A DNA stretch of 64,000 nt from Chryseobacterium sp. G0201 (GCF_003815655.1 NZ_CP033917.1:3720001-3784000), one strand, 5' to 3'. Positions 52,864 through 61,041 are shown, counted from the stretch's first letter. The notes: a model not told the origin generated them from the sequence alone. Program-made: numbers and translations.

Positions 52864-53265
52864 CTAACCTTGATTTTGCACGATAAATTTTTCAATAGAA
52901 AGTCTTGCTTTAAGGTTCATTCTATCGGCATATTTTTGGGCTTCCTTTCTGGTTTTAAAACTGCCGTGGGCTGTTTTCCATGTGACTTTTGTTCTATGTA
53001 CCAATGAAGGTGTTTTGTAAGCATCGTAAGTAGTCCCTAAAATTTCAACTTCGCGCTTAACCCTTAAAACTTGAATGTATTCAGCCTTTACTTGCGTATC
53101 GGGATAATGGGTGGATAGTAACAAATTTTCCTTTTCGTCAACGATTTGGAATTTGACATAATCGCTGTCGCTGAGCATGATGTTGAATAAATCATCTATG
53201 ATGAATGTACAATCCAGTAAAACCCGCTCTGCAAACTTTTTGTAGGTGATGATTCCAATTTTCAT
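52864..53265 (-). CDS. Unknown protein of the mobile block
   Basis: 133 aa, soluble. Strand-rich start (MKIGIITYKKFAERVLLDCT), and a C-terminal segment AHGSFKTRKEAQKYADRMNL, which is the layout of short DUF1508-like or SPOR-like folds but without a clear match. It lies between two other unknown genes in a leftward operon. Function unknown. Confidence 0.62.
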   Translation of the reverse strand: MKIGIITYKKFAERVLLDCTFIIDDLFNIMLSDSDYVKFQIVDEKENLLLSTHYPDTQVKAEYIQVLRVKREVEILGTTYDAYKTPSLVHRTKVTWKTAHGSFKTRKEAQKYADRMNLKARLSIEKFIVQNQG

Positions 53266-53311
53266 AATTATTTTTATGTATTATTTTACGTTTAGTATCA
53301 ATGTGCTATGG

Positions 53312-53719
53312 TTATTTATCAGTTAGGGCGTTTTGAATGACTTTTGCTTCGCTGAAAAGAAAGTGTATTCCCTGCCTTAGTTTTAAGTTACATTCTGCCG
53401 TAGAGGCGTATTCGATAAGGCAATGAATGGCGAATAGTGCGTTGTAACCATCAAATAGCTGGTCGGCAAACCATCGGTGATTTTTATGCAGTTTGCTACC
53501 GCAATGTTTTATGGCCTTTTCAACATTTCGCACAAGACTGTACCAAAAATTGGCGGTTAGTAAAGTTCCCTTCCAAATACTTTTGTTATGGTCTTCATTT
53601 TTGAGAAATCGCTCTATTTCTTTTGAAATAAACAGGGTTATGTTGGGCAGTTCTTCGGGCAATAGGTCTGCAAGCATTTTTCCCTTTTCTACGTTATTCA
53701 TTCGCTCTAGTGGTTTCAT
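53312..53719 (-). CDS. Unknown helical protein of the mobile block
   Basis: 135 aa, all helical (GKMLADLLPEELPNITLFIS, NFWYSLVRNVEKAIKHCGSK, FADQLFDGYNALFAIHCLIE). No signal peptide or membrane segment. No family recognised. It follows the 53-aa gene after 18 bases and is part of the operon carrying SSB, DUF932 and PRTRC genes. Confidence 0.65.
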   Translation of the reverse strand: MKPLERMNNVEKGKMLADLLPEELPNITLFISKEIERFLKNEDHNKSIWKGTLLTANFWYSLVRNVEKAIKHCGSKLHKNHRWFADQLFDGYNALFAIHCLIEYASTAECNLKLRQGIHFLFSEAKVIQNALTDK

Positions 53720-53737
53720 ATCGTTGCTGTTTTATCG

Positions 53738-53899
53738 TTATTTTGATATTTTTTTTATATTGACGATGGCAGATTCGGGGCATTTCTCGGCTGTCATTAT
53801 CTGTTCTTTTACACCCTGCTCGCCACTAAGAGAAACTACGTGGAGGTTTATTTTTCCTGTATCGTGTTTGAGGGTGGCTCTATAGATTTCTATTTGCAT
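53738..53899 (-). CDS. Very small unknown protein of the mobile block (53 aa)
   Basis: An ATG at 53899 opens a 53-codon frame: MQIEIYRATLKHDTGKINLH, then VVSLSGEQGVKEQIMTAEKC, ending VNIKKISK with TAA at 53738. It fills an otherwise empty gap of ~200 bases between two operon genes, spaced 18 and 23 bases from them, and has a balanced, soluble composition, unlike shadow frames in this region. A two-strand, one-helix fold is likely. Function unknown. Confidence 0.65.
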   Translation of the reverse strand: MQIEIYRATLKHDTGKINLHVVSLSGEQGVKEQIMTAEKCPESAIVNIKKISK

Positions 53900-53922
53900 T
53901 GGATTTTTTTTGAAGTGTAGAT

Positions 53923-54375
53923 TTACATTTTCCAGAGTTCATCAAGGTTATATCCTGCTTCTTCAAAAGCTGAATTAAGGTACTCCGCTACGGTAACCAT
54001 ATCGTAATTGTCAGATTGCTCGCTGTCAATATATTTTGAGTTGGTTTTAATTATCCATTTGCAGACGGCAACGGCATCTTTTCCTTCATCTGCGGTTGTA
54101 CCTCCTGAAAGTTTTATCGAGAAAAAACCGTTTCTAAACCAAAAGAAATTTTTACTCAGGTGTTCAGGTGTGACAGGTCGTTTCAGGCCAGGACATTGTT
54201 TTTTTCCTTCCCTATCCTTGTTCATAAAATTGGCTTCTTGCTGTAGCTCGCACCACGGATTGAATTTCGTAGCGGTATTTGCGCCATATTCATTTTTTAG
54301 TTCTTCATTAAGCATTAAAATGAAAATGTCATTTCTATTTTGCTTCTTTAGCATAACATTCATATATCTTCCCAT
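53923..54375 (-). CDS. Unknown protein of the mobile block
   Basis: 150 aa, soluble (NDIFILMLNEELKNEYGANT, FFWFRNGFFSIKLSGGTTAD, MVTVAEYLNSAFEEAGYNLD). The codon at 54375 and the Met at residue 8 are both possible starts. No family recognised. It lies between the DUF932 gene and the 53-aa gene in the leftward operon. Confidence 0.63.
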   Translation of the reverse strand: MGRYMNVMLKKQNRNDIFILMLNEELKNEYGANTATKFNPWCELQQEANFMNKDREGKKQCPGLKRPVTPEHLSKNFFWFRNGFFSIKLSGGTTADEGKDAVAVCKWIIKTNSKYIDSEQSDNYDMVTVAEYLNSAFEEAGYNLDELWKM

Positions 54376-54430
54376 GATATTAGATTTTTAAGGCAACCAC
54401 CAAATTGGGGTGGTTGCCAATGGTTTGTAA

Positions 54431-55504
54431 TTAATTGAAGCAAAGTGCATCTGTACCTATTTTTTCAAAAGAGGTGCAGAGGTCAAATGCTTTTTGTGCT
54501 TTCGTTTGCGCTGTACCGCCCATGACAATGGACTGTACTTTGGCTTCGCTATCCTTGTAACTGCGTACATTCTGATAGTAGCCTGTCACGGCATTATATG
54601 CCCCGAACAAAGTTCCTTTTGTGGTTTCCATTTGTTGGGTATCTGATAGCATGGCGTAAGCAAATGCATCTTCAACGGTATTTTTGAATACGGTGGAAAT
54701 TTCATCTTCATTGCCTTTGTGCAGATGGTCAAGGGTTTCTTTGTTGGGGCATAGCGCCAATTGAATAAGGCGTTTTACTTCTTTATCATTTACACGGACT
54801 TTCGCCCATTGGTTAAAGATTCCCTCCAATTCGGTACTCATTTTGTTAGCCAGTCCCATTACTTTGTGGGCATCGTCCAAACGTTGTTTAGCCCCTGCGG
54901 TATGTTTGATGCGCACGACATTGGACATACTGCGCAATGAAGCGTTAAGGGTATTCTGGCAAACGATGCGAATAGGGGTAAATGCGGCAGTGATACTTCC
55001 GCTACCATCGTGGGAGGTGGTTAAGAAAATATACTTTTCGGTTACATCATCGCCATTACCTACACGGATATAGTCGGGGAGTTTGGCTGTAATAAAAATA
55101 CGTTCCCCGTTGCCCAATGCTCCTGCTGTCTCGTACAGGATTCCATCCCCACCGCCTACAATGGCATCAAAGAAAGAAAAGGCTTCTCTGTTTTGAACGA
55201 TATGGTAGTCTTTACCTACGACACCGAGTGCAGTATTGGTGTCGGTGCGTAGTGTTGCAAAATTGTTAGGTAGTAAGATGTCGGAAGGTTCTTTGATTTC
55301 TCCATCGTTATCAATAGACATTGTACCGCCCTTGGTAAACAAAGGTGCTTTGATGACTTCGTAGTCCAATCCTGCGTGTTTAATCGCCTCTTCACTTGTG
55401 GGATAATCTTCTACGATTTGCCCTAATCCGTGCCATGCTTTCTGCTGAACAGAAAAAAATGAATACTTACCTGTTTTGTCGTTGAAATTTAAATTGTGTG
55501 CCAT
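54431..55504 (-). CDS. DUF932 phage/plasmid-like protein
   Basis: 357 aa from the ATG at 55504. The frame continues upstream to 55645, but MAHNLNFNDKTGKYSFFSVQ is the natural start and the upstream part is only a translated tetranucleotide repeat. Family features: QKAWHGLGQIVEDYPTSEEA, LPNNFATLRTDTNTALGVVG, ALGNGERIFITAKLPDYIRV, FTPIRIVCQNTLNASLRSMS. DUF932 proteins are typical of plasmids, phages and integrative elements, with no settled biochemistry. A 7-unit ATTG repeat lies in its leader. Confidence 0.88.
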   Translation of the reverse strand: MAHNLNFNDKTGKYSFFSVQQKAWHGLGQIVEDYPTSEEAIKHAGLDYEVIKAPLFTKGGTMSIDNDGEIKEPSDILLPNNFATLRTDTNTALGVVGKDYHIVQNREAFSFFDAIVGGGDGILYETAGALGNGERIFITAKLPDYIRVGNGDDVTEKYIFLTTSHDGSGSITAAFTPIRIVCQNTLNASLRSMSNVVRIKHTAGAKQRLDDAHKVMGLANKMSTELEGIFNQWAKVRVNDKEVKRLIQLALCPNKETLDHLHKGNEDEISTVFKNTVEDAFAYAMLSDTQQMETTKGTLFGAYNAVTGYYQNVRSYKDSEAKVQSIVMGGTAQTKAQKAFDLCTSFEKIGTDALCFN

Positions 55505-55533
55505 GATATTGAATTTTAAATTGTTAGTGGTGA

Positions 55534-55561
55534 ATTGATTGATTGATTGATTGATTGATTG
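55534..55561. repeat. Tetranucleotide repeat, seven copies of ATTG
   Basis: Seven perfect ATTG units lie between the ssb stop (55569) and the DUF932 start (55504), inside the DUF932 leader on the minus strand (CAAT repeat). Slippage would change leader length by four bases per unit and also the frame of any upstream-extended DUF932 start. Confidence 0.85.
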
Positions 55562-55568
55562 AAGTGGA

Positions 55569-55961
55569 CTAGAAAGGGAGGTCATCATGTTCGGGATTGC
55601 TACCGCCCATACTATCGCTGCCCTGTGGAGAGAAAGTTTCATCACTTTTTTTACCGCCCCTTTTTAAGACTTTGAATTGTGAGGTGTGAAAATTAATGCG
55701 TGCTTTGGGTTCTCCGCTCTGGTCTTTCCACGCTCTTGCGCTTGCCCATCCTGTGAGCTCTACCAATGTACCTTGCGTGAGTACAGGTACTACTTTTGGC
55801 GATTGCCAAAATGAGCAGTCCACATACTCAGTGAGTTTTATCCACTCACCCTGTTTGTTTTTGTAGCTATCGTTTACTGCGATAGAAAAGTTAACGACTG
55901 ACCTTTCGTCTTTCAGGATGCTTGCTTTTGCATCTGCTGTTAATCTTCCAATGATGTTCAT
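55569..55961 (-). CDS. ssb: Single-stranded DNA-binding protein
   Basis: 130 aa. OB fold from the first residue (MNIIGRLTADAKASILKDER, VNFSIAVNDSYKNKQGEWIK, YVDCSFWQSPKVVPVLTQGT, VELTGWASARAW), a short linker, and the acidic partner-binding tip EHDDLPF. This is the mobile-element class of SSB and is probably the first gene of the leftward operon. It protects single strands during element transfer or replication. Confidence 0.92.
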   Translation of the reverse strand: MNIIGRLTADAKASILKDERSVVNFSIAVNDSYKNKQGEWIKLTEYVDCSFWQSPKVVPVLTQGTLVELTGWASARAWKDQSGEPKARINFHTSQFKVLKRGGKKSDETFSPQGSDSMGGSNPEHDDLPF

Positions 55962-56498
55962 GTCTTTAGATTTAATTGTTGTACAATATTGTTAGCTGTG
56001 CCTTTCTTTGTTTTGCCGTTCCGCCTTCCAAATAATTTTTTCAAAAGAAAAAACGGAAAAAAAGAAAGCAGACAACTACTGCGGTCAATAGCAAAAACCA
56101 GAAGGAAACGGAATAATTGGAGGGGACCCATTTATGGGGAGGAAACCGTTTATGCCGTAGTCTTTTGGTGGGAGGAGAGTAGGCTGACCGCATTACCTTG
56201 GCTGCCTTTTTGTCCGTTTCGTTTGAAAATATATTCCCTTATAATTTTACCCAGTCGTAAAATCAATTGAGGTGAATGCGGTATCTATGAGCGTTTTGAA
56301 ATTATCAATAGACCTAATGTTACTCATGAGTGTAGATAGAAACCGAAATGTAGGCTGGAAGTATTTACCCGTGGTAGTGTGGGCCATAGAACTTAGCAAG
56401 GTTGTTGCTTATATTTGTATGTTAGTGGCTATAGTCGTACGATAACAAACGCATCGTCTGCAGACAGTAAAAGTCAAATCTTAAAACCAAAATATTGA
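55962..56498. other. Non-coding region upstream of the mobile block
   Basis: Promoter region of the ssb-DUF932-PRTRC operon. It contains an open frame at 55989-56270 with a skewed Arg/Lys/Phe/Pro composition, which I regard as spurious, and from ~56280 on a stretch of cassette-spacer-like sequence. No RNA gene or attachment site recognised. Confidence 0.4.
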
Positions 56499-56996
56499 AT
56501 GGACACTTCTTATTACCTGGAAAAATTTCAAGAGGCTGCCGATAAGCTTGACAAAAGACTTCTTACCAAAAAACATGTTGAAAGTGCGGTTGTACTGTAT
56601 GGGAAAGACTGCGTGGTTTTGAAATTATATAAAAGGTCATGGACAAACCAATTTCAAGATCCATTGATTTCTAAATCACGAATTTTCTTTTCTGTTTGGA
56701 TTAGCGATTCATCTATTAAAGAAGAAAAACTTTTATACAATATACATGCACTTAAACTGAGGCAGCTAAAAGGTTATTCTATAGAAAGCAGAAAATTTGC
56801 AGACATTTTTAGAGATAGTTTTAAGTTATATAAAAATAAATGGAAAAATGTAAGTTTGGATTTTGGACCATTGACATTAATGGAAGGTTGGCTAAAAATA
56901 GACATCGAAAATTTCCAAGATGAGATTATCGAACTTGCCAATAATTTTATAGAAATAGAACATTTGGTTGATGTCACACTTGCTCACTTTAAGTAG
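56499..56996 (+). CDS. Unknown cytoplasmic protein
   Basis: 165 aa, no signal peptide. Alternating strands and helices (MDTSYYLEKFQEAADKLDKR, SAVVLYGKDCVVLKLYKRSW, RIFFSVWISDS, LDFGPLTLMEGWLKIDIENF). No family recognised. It lies just outside the PRTRC block in an accessory zone of short genes with separate promoters, where immunity-like and orphan genes are common. Confidence 0.6.
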   Translation: MDTSYYLEKFQEAADKLDKRLLTKKHVESAVVLYGKDCVVLKLYKRSWTNQFQDPLISKSRIFFSVWISDSSIKEEKLLYNIHALKLRQLKGYSIESRKFADIFRDSFKLYKNKWKNVSLDFGPLTLMEGWLKIDIENFQDEIIELANNFIEIEHLVDVTLAHFK

Positions 56997-56999
56997 ACA

Positions 57000-57165
57000 A
57001 AAGACACAACGAAGAACAACGAACCGCTAACATGGTTATGCAATAGTAAGGCTTTAGGAACATAGGCTCAAGTTCTGTCTTCCAATTTGACTTTTGTGCG
57101 AAGTTCGGGGGACTAAATCCTATTTGCCACCATCTCAAAGCCCAAAACCGTTGTGTGACACCCTA
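57000..57165 (+). repeat. Cassette-type spacer between accessory genes
   Basis: The spacer reads accgctaacatggttatgca (57031-57050), then ggctttagg, then catctcaaagcccaaaaccg and ttgtgtgaca close to the next start. Phrases of this kind (cgctaaca after a stop, aaagccc...accgttgtg before a start) recur, from memory, between short accessory genes in many Bacteroidota genomes. The short complementary pair ggcttt/aaagcc could form a stem. An integron-like site is not proven. Confidence 0.35.
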
Positions 57166-57171
57166 GACAAT

Positions 57172-57888
57172 ATGAGAATAATAACCTGGAACTGCAATAT
57201 GGCTTACAGGAAAAAAGCCGATTTCATTCTGACCCATAAACCAGACATTTTAATCGTTCCCGAATGCGAGCATCCGGACAAGCTCTTATTTTCGGTTGAC
57301 ACACCAAAGCCAACAGACGTTTTGTGGTTCGGAAAAAATCAAAATAAGGGACTTGCAATATTTTCCTACAGTGATTATCGGTTTAAGGTTCTTGACGACC
57401 ATAACCAGGATTTGAAAATGATTATCCCTATCGCTGTAACGTGCGGACAATTTGACTTTAACCTATTTGCAGTTTGGGCTAATAATCCAGCAGACCGAGA
57501 AGGACAATATATTGAACAGGTTTGGAAAGCTATTCACTATTACGACTCCTTACTGGCGAGCACAAAGACCGTTCTTGTTGGTGATTTCAACAGCAACAAA
57601 ATTTGGGACAGACAGCACAGAGAAAAAACGCATTCAAGTGTTGTACAACTTTTAGAAGATAAAGGGATTTTTAGTACTTATCATTTATATCATAAGCAAG
57701 CGCAGGGAACAGAAGAGCATCCGACACTTTACATGTATCGGCACAAGGACAAGCCGTATCATATCGACTATTGCTTTGTCTCAGCAGATATGGTGGAAAA
57801 AATTAAGTCTGTGGAAATTGGCGATTACGATTTTTGGACCAAATATAGCGACCACGTCCCAGTAATTGTTACCTTTAACGATGAGTAA
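57172..57888 (+). CDS. Endonuclease/exonuclease/phosphatase family protein
   Basis: 238 aa from the ATG at 57172. The extra 26 residues of the longer frame come from the spacer and are not needed. Catalytic blocks are in order: RIITWNCNMAYRKKA (Asn), ILIVPECEHPD (Glu), TVLVGDFNSNKIWDR (Asp/Asn), YHIDYCFVSADM (Asp) and YSDHVPVIV (Asp-His). No signal peptide, so it acts in the cytoplasm. The family hydrolyses phosphodiesters in DNA, RNA or lipid head groups, and the substrate cannot be read from sequence. It is a single-gene unit in the accessory zone. Confidence 0.85.
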   Translation: MRIITWNCNMAYRKKADFILTHKPDILIVPECEHPDKLLFSVDTPKPTDVLWFGKNQNKGLAIFSYSDYRFKVLDDHNQDLKMIIPIAVTCGQFDFNLFAVWANNPADREGQYIEQVWKAIHYYDSLLASTKTVLVGDFNSNKIWDRQHREKTHSSVVQLLEDKGIFSTYHLYHKQAQGTEEHPTLYMYRHKDKPYHIDYCFVSADMVEKIKSVEIGDYDFWTKYSDHVPVIVTFNDE

Positions 57889-57892
57889 ACAG

Positions 57893-57952
57893 GGCTGAGA
57901 TCCCTTGATTTTCCTTACAATGCAAAGGGTCGAACCTTGTGGATATGCTAAC
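57893..57952 (+). promoter_or_regulatory. Partial TPP-riboswitch-like (THI-element) sequence
   Basis: The order ggctgaga (57893), hairpin cccttg...aaaggg (57902-57929), gaacct (57932) and ggatatgc (57941) parallels the 3' half of a thiamine pyrophosphate riboswitch. The 5' strands of P1 and P2 are absent because the preceding gene ends at 57888, and the P5 stem is poor. At best it is a relic or a chance match. The gene downstream is not thiamine related. Confidence 0.2.
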
Positions 57953-57976
57953 AACTAGTAGATAACTAACTCGAAA

Positions 57977-58525
57977 ATGAACGAAATCATTCTAACTTTA
58001 ACTGAGAAAAATATTCTAGATAGTTTACTATATTCTGCATCCAAATCAGAACCGTTAAAAAAATCGCGGAAAACGGGAAGGATTCTTTTTGGAGTAATTT
58101 TTCTATTATTGACTTTGATTTTTTTGTTTCTGAATAAATTTATTGCAGGTGTAGCTTTTGTGGTTGCAGCTATTACTTTTATTTTATTTCCACAATATTT
58201 AAAAATTTATTATAAAAAATATTTTACTAAACTTTCTAAATCTCAAGAAAATAAAAAACTTATTGGACTTGAATACAGAACGACATTAAGTGAGAATTAT
58301 CTTGAAAGCAACAATATTTATGGAGAATCGAAATTTTTTTATAGCAATTTTGAGTACATATCGGAGACCAAAGAAAATTTTTTTATAAAACTTAAAACTC
58401 AGGTTTTTATAATGTTTCCCAAATCCCAAATTGAAAATATAAATGAACTAAAGCACTATTTTCAAGAGGTTTGCACCAGATATGAAATTGAATACATTAA
58501 CGATGAAAATTGGATTTGGAAATAG
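57977..58525 (+). CDS. YcxB-like membrane protein
   Basis: 182 aa. An N-terminal cytoplasmic helix is followed by two close transmembrane helices (RILFGVIFLLLTLIFLFLN, GVAFVVAAITFILFPQYL) and a C-terminal YcxB-like domain (TLSENYLESNNIYGESKFFY, SNFEYISETKENFFIKLKTQ, VFIMFPKSQI). The family has no established role. It is probably an independent transcription unit of the accessory zone. Strong AT richness and Lys/Phe/Ile content fit a recently acquired gene. Confidence 0.78.
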   Translation: MNEIILTLTEKNILDSLLYSASKSEPLKKSRKTGRILFGVIFLLLTLIFLFLNKFIAGVAFVVAAITFILFPQYLKIYYKKYFTKLSKSQENKKLIGLEYRTTLSENYLESNNIYGESKFFYSNFEYISETKENFFIKLKTQVFIMFPKSQIENINELKHYFQEVCTRYEIEYINDENWIWK

Positions 58526-58543
58526 TCTTAAAAGCAACCATAA

Positions 58544-58990
58544 ATGATCAGATTAGATTTCCCCTGGAGCACTTCTAATGGGAGAATCATTCACACGATT
58601 ATCCAGGAACACCGGAATGGCCCATATTTTATTTATGTTCAAGACATACTGATTGGTAGTATCCAAAAAGTAGATGGAAATTGGGCGCAAACAAGCGGAG
58701 ATGAAATTTTGGATGATATCATCGAGAATATGGGCATGTTTATTCAGGAACAAGCAAATATTGCGAAGCTACCTGATGAGATCAAAGCACTTTGGCCAAC
58801 AGAAGTCGTTGCTGTTGAAGTGATATCTGATGCAGCGTACCTGATCATCATCGGTGATGAAATCGATATCACGAAATTTGAAATTGAATTTCGCGATCAG
58901 ATTACCGACTGGGTTGACCAGCAATGGCAGGTTAAGTTTCAGGTTACTAAAAGAATCAGCGAAGAAAGTTTTGAGGTAGATGTAAATTAG
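58544..58990 (+). CDS. Unknown acidic protein
   Basis: 148 aa, acidic and soluble. Strand-rich start (IRLDFPWSTSNGRIIHTIIQ, GPYFIYVQDILIGSIQKVDG), helical middle (ILDDIIENMGMFIQEQANIA) and a strand-rich end. Size, acidity and isolated location resemble immunity proteins of polymorphic toxins, but no toxin gene lies next to it. No family recognised. It is followed by a strong terminator. Confidence 0.55.
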   Translation: MIRLDFPWSTSNGRIIHTIIQEHRNGPYFIYVQDILIGSIQKVDGNWAQTSGDEILDDIIENMGMFIQEQANIAKLPDEIKALWPTEVVAVEVISDAAYLIIIGDEIDITKFEIEFRDQITDWVDQQWQVKFQVTKRISEESFEVDVN

Positions 58991-59015
58991 CTCGCACACG
59001 ATGTGCTGTTAAACA

Positions 59016-59065
59016 AAAAAATCCTTGTCTATAAACCGTCTTGCAGCGGTATCTTCGGATTTTTT
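59016..59065 (+). terminator. Terminator with a two-part stem
   Basis: The outer stem aaaaaatcc / ggatttttt (9 bp) encloses an inner accg/cggt stem and ends in a T run. It lies 26 bases after the stop of the 148-aa gene. Confidence 0.7.
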
Positions 59066-59251
59066 ATATCGGAAATTTAGCGTAAAGGCGGACTACTGGA
59101 AGCGAGGTGCAGTAACATTCCTTTCCCAATTTTAAAATTTTTAAATGTGAATATATTATATTTACATTAGTATAATAATTCTGATACAGAATTAAACTTA
59201 GTGCATCCCGCATTTTATAGCATTCTATTACTTTATTGAACTATTTAATAT
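59066..59251. other. Intergenic region, likely promoter of the next gene
   Basis: About 190 bases without a gene. The AT-rich half next to 59252 is the likely promoter region. No motif can be pinned down. Confidence 0.35.
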
Positions 59252-59776
59252 ATGAAACATACCATTTCATTACTGTTGCTCCTGCATGGATGTCTTCTTT
59301 GTAGTCCTTTCCTGTCTGCGGGAAATCAAATCTTCGCGGGATATTCTTTGCCAATAACTGTGGAGAAAGAGTTTCCTCCAGCCAACAAGCTGATTGCAGA
59401 GATTGAACAATCTTATCCTAAACTCAAATTTAAAAAAGGACAGGAGGTCAGGAAGAGCGATTATTATTATGTCAACTGGGAAAGAAAAGGAGGTATGCAG
59501 ATTTTTTCCAGAAATGATATTATCCTCACCGTTAATATGGTGGTTGTCATGAAGAAAAGTGAAATTAAGAAAAATCAAACGCCCATTTTAATCGATAGGC
59601 TTCTTACAGATATCATTAATAAAACAGCATCGGACTGGTACATCGCACAATTAAAAAAAATGTCAAACTCCAGTGATTCTGTTTATAGTAACCAGCTCAA
59701 GCAAAAAGGCAGTCTTCTTACTGTTGCATTTGATGAGCATACAAGTGCTTTAACAGTAACCTTGCAAGCAATTTAA
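59252..59776 (+). CDS. Exported protein of unknown function, paralogue of the gene at 23192
   Basis: 174 aa with a signal peptide (MKHTISLLLLLHGCLLCSPF). Matching blocks with the protein at 23192: KFKKGQEVRKSDYYYVNWER, GGMQIFSRNDI and the final TVTLQAI. Six bases after the stop comes tgccaactcc (59782-59791), the same arm that follows the paralogue at 23713. Here no peptide gene and no right arm follow. So either the peptide cassette was lost here or gained there. Function unknown. Confidence 0.7.
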   Translation: MKHTISLLLLLHGCLLCSPFLSAGNQIFAGYSLPITVEKEFPPANKLIAEIEQSYPKLKFKKGQEVRKSDYYYVNWERKGGMQIFSRNDIILTVNMVVVMKKSEIKKNQTPILIDRLLTDIINKTASDWYIAQLKKMSNSSDSVYSNQLKQKGSLLTVAFDEHTSALTVTLQAI

Positions 59777-59982
59777 ATGGATGCCAACTCCCTCTTTATA
59801 ATTATCACCTTTAAAACTTAAAATGCATAAACCAGTTCGATTGATCCCATTCAACCAATTTTAAAGTATAGGGAAATTAACTGTAAACCACTTGATCGCT
59901 GATCCACTTTTATTGGTGAGAAGGGGTCAATTCTTTGTGGTTTTTCCATATAGCGAACATTTCAGCAAGAATCAGGGTATTA

Positions 59983-60663
59983 TCACTTCTTTTTGGTAAG
60001 ATCGTGCACTTTCCATAATTGATAATTTAATTGATACATCAATCGGAAAGCTTTGCAAGCGCGTTCCAACAAGGATGACCAGTTGTTATCCATTTTCCAT
60101 TTCAGAACCAAAGATCCAAATTCCCATTGAGTATTTCCATCATGCATGCGATCAGTTTGATTTAGCATGAATGTTCGTATGATTTGAAAAATTACGCTCG
60201 TCTTGTTTTCAAAATATGGCCTTTGTTGAATATTCAAGCCTCCGCCACCTGAATATTCAAAATCACCGATACCCTTTAACTCCAGCAAGATTGCCCAAAA
60301 ATCATCAGACATGAACCGAAGGTTTTCTGAATGATTAACGTATGTTTCCAGATAGAAATCATTCAATTCAACTCCCCAGTTAAAACTGATATCCATCTTT
60401 TCAGATTTTAATAAGATATACTGACCAAAAGGAAACATGAAACAGTTAGAAGTATCCCATCTATCCTTAAACTTGACATATGAAAAAAAATTTTCAGCGA
60501 TGCTAAACAATAAGTCATTAGTTTGAAAAAATATGCGTTCCCGATCGACTTCATCGCCGTTAGTCTCCGGTTCACCTTGCAGTAAAAGATGTTCGCCCAG
60601 CTGACATTCCCAGTTTTCGAAATTACACTTACTCTGCGTGATTATTTTATTTATGGCAGTCAT
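59983..60663 (-). CDS. Unknown protein
   Basis: 226 aa, soluble, rich in aromatic residues (FENWECQLGEHLLLQGEPET, FFQTNDLLFSIAENFFSYVK, WDTSNCFMFPFGQYILLKSE, SNWGVELNDFYLE-type strands). Near the C-terminus, TQWEFGSLVLKWKMDNNWSS is followed by a helix LERACKAFRLMYQLNYQLW. No family recognised. It stands alone in the accessory zone. Confidence 0.6.
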   Translation of the reverse strand: MTAINKIITQSKCNFENWECQLGEHLLLQGEPETNGDEVDRERIFFQTNDLLFSIAENFFSYVKFKDRWDTSNCFMFPFGQYILLKSEKMDISFNWGVELNDFYLETYVNHSENLRFMSDDFWAILLELKGIGDFEYSGGGGLNIQQRPYFENKTSVIFQIIRTFMLNQTDRMHDGNTQWEFGSLVLKWKMDNNWSSLLERACKAFRLMYQLNYQLWKVHDLTKKK

Positions 60664-61041
60664 GAATTGTGACGGTTAATTTCGTAAAGTTAACAAATTG
60701 CCTAGCAATGTTTCCCACTATGCTGTTGGCCATAAGAAGATGGCACTGATTGGAGTAAAATTGGTCAGAAATCACTCGTCTTATTATTTTACTGGAAATA
60801 ATTAAAGATAGATTTATACGCGCTCCGCGTCGGAGGATGGAATAATAAGTTTTGTAGTAGATTGAATACTGATTGATATATGATTCGTTTATTTATGGGC
60901 TGGAACTTTTTCCAAATTAATGAGTCGAAATACTCAGAATGCGTATATTTTGTAATTAAAATAAAAGCTATAACATTATGTATGTTGGATTAGTTTAATT
61001 AATTTATGGAGCACTTTTACGTATGATTAACTAGCGAAATA
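60664..61041. other. Divergent intergenic region
   Basis: Nearly 380 AT-rich bases between the unknown gene (minus) and the hydrolase gene (plus). A short segment gcgctccgcgtcgg near 60820 stands out as GC-rich. No gene or RNA seen. Confidence 0.35.

Noticed and set aside
55989..56270. 93-codon plus-strand frame upstream of ssb
   Set aside because: Arg/Lys/Phe/Pro-rich with no fold pattern, and it lies in the promoter region of the leftward operon. Treated as spurious.
57000..57165. Integron attC site
   Set aside because: The core heptamers do not match the attC consensus, and no integrase is in view. Kept only as a cassette-like spacer.
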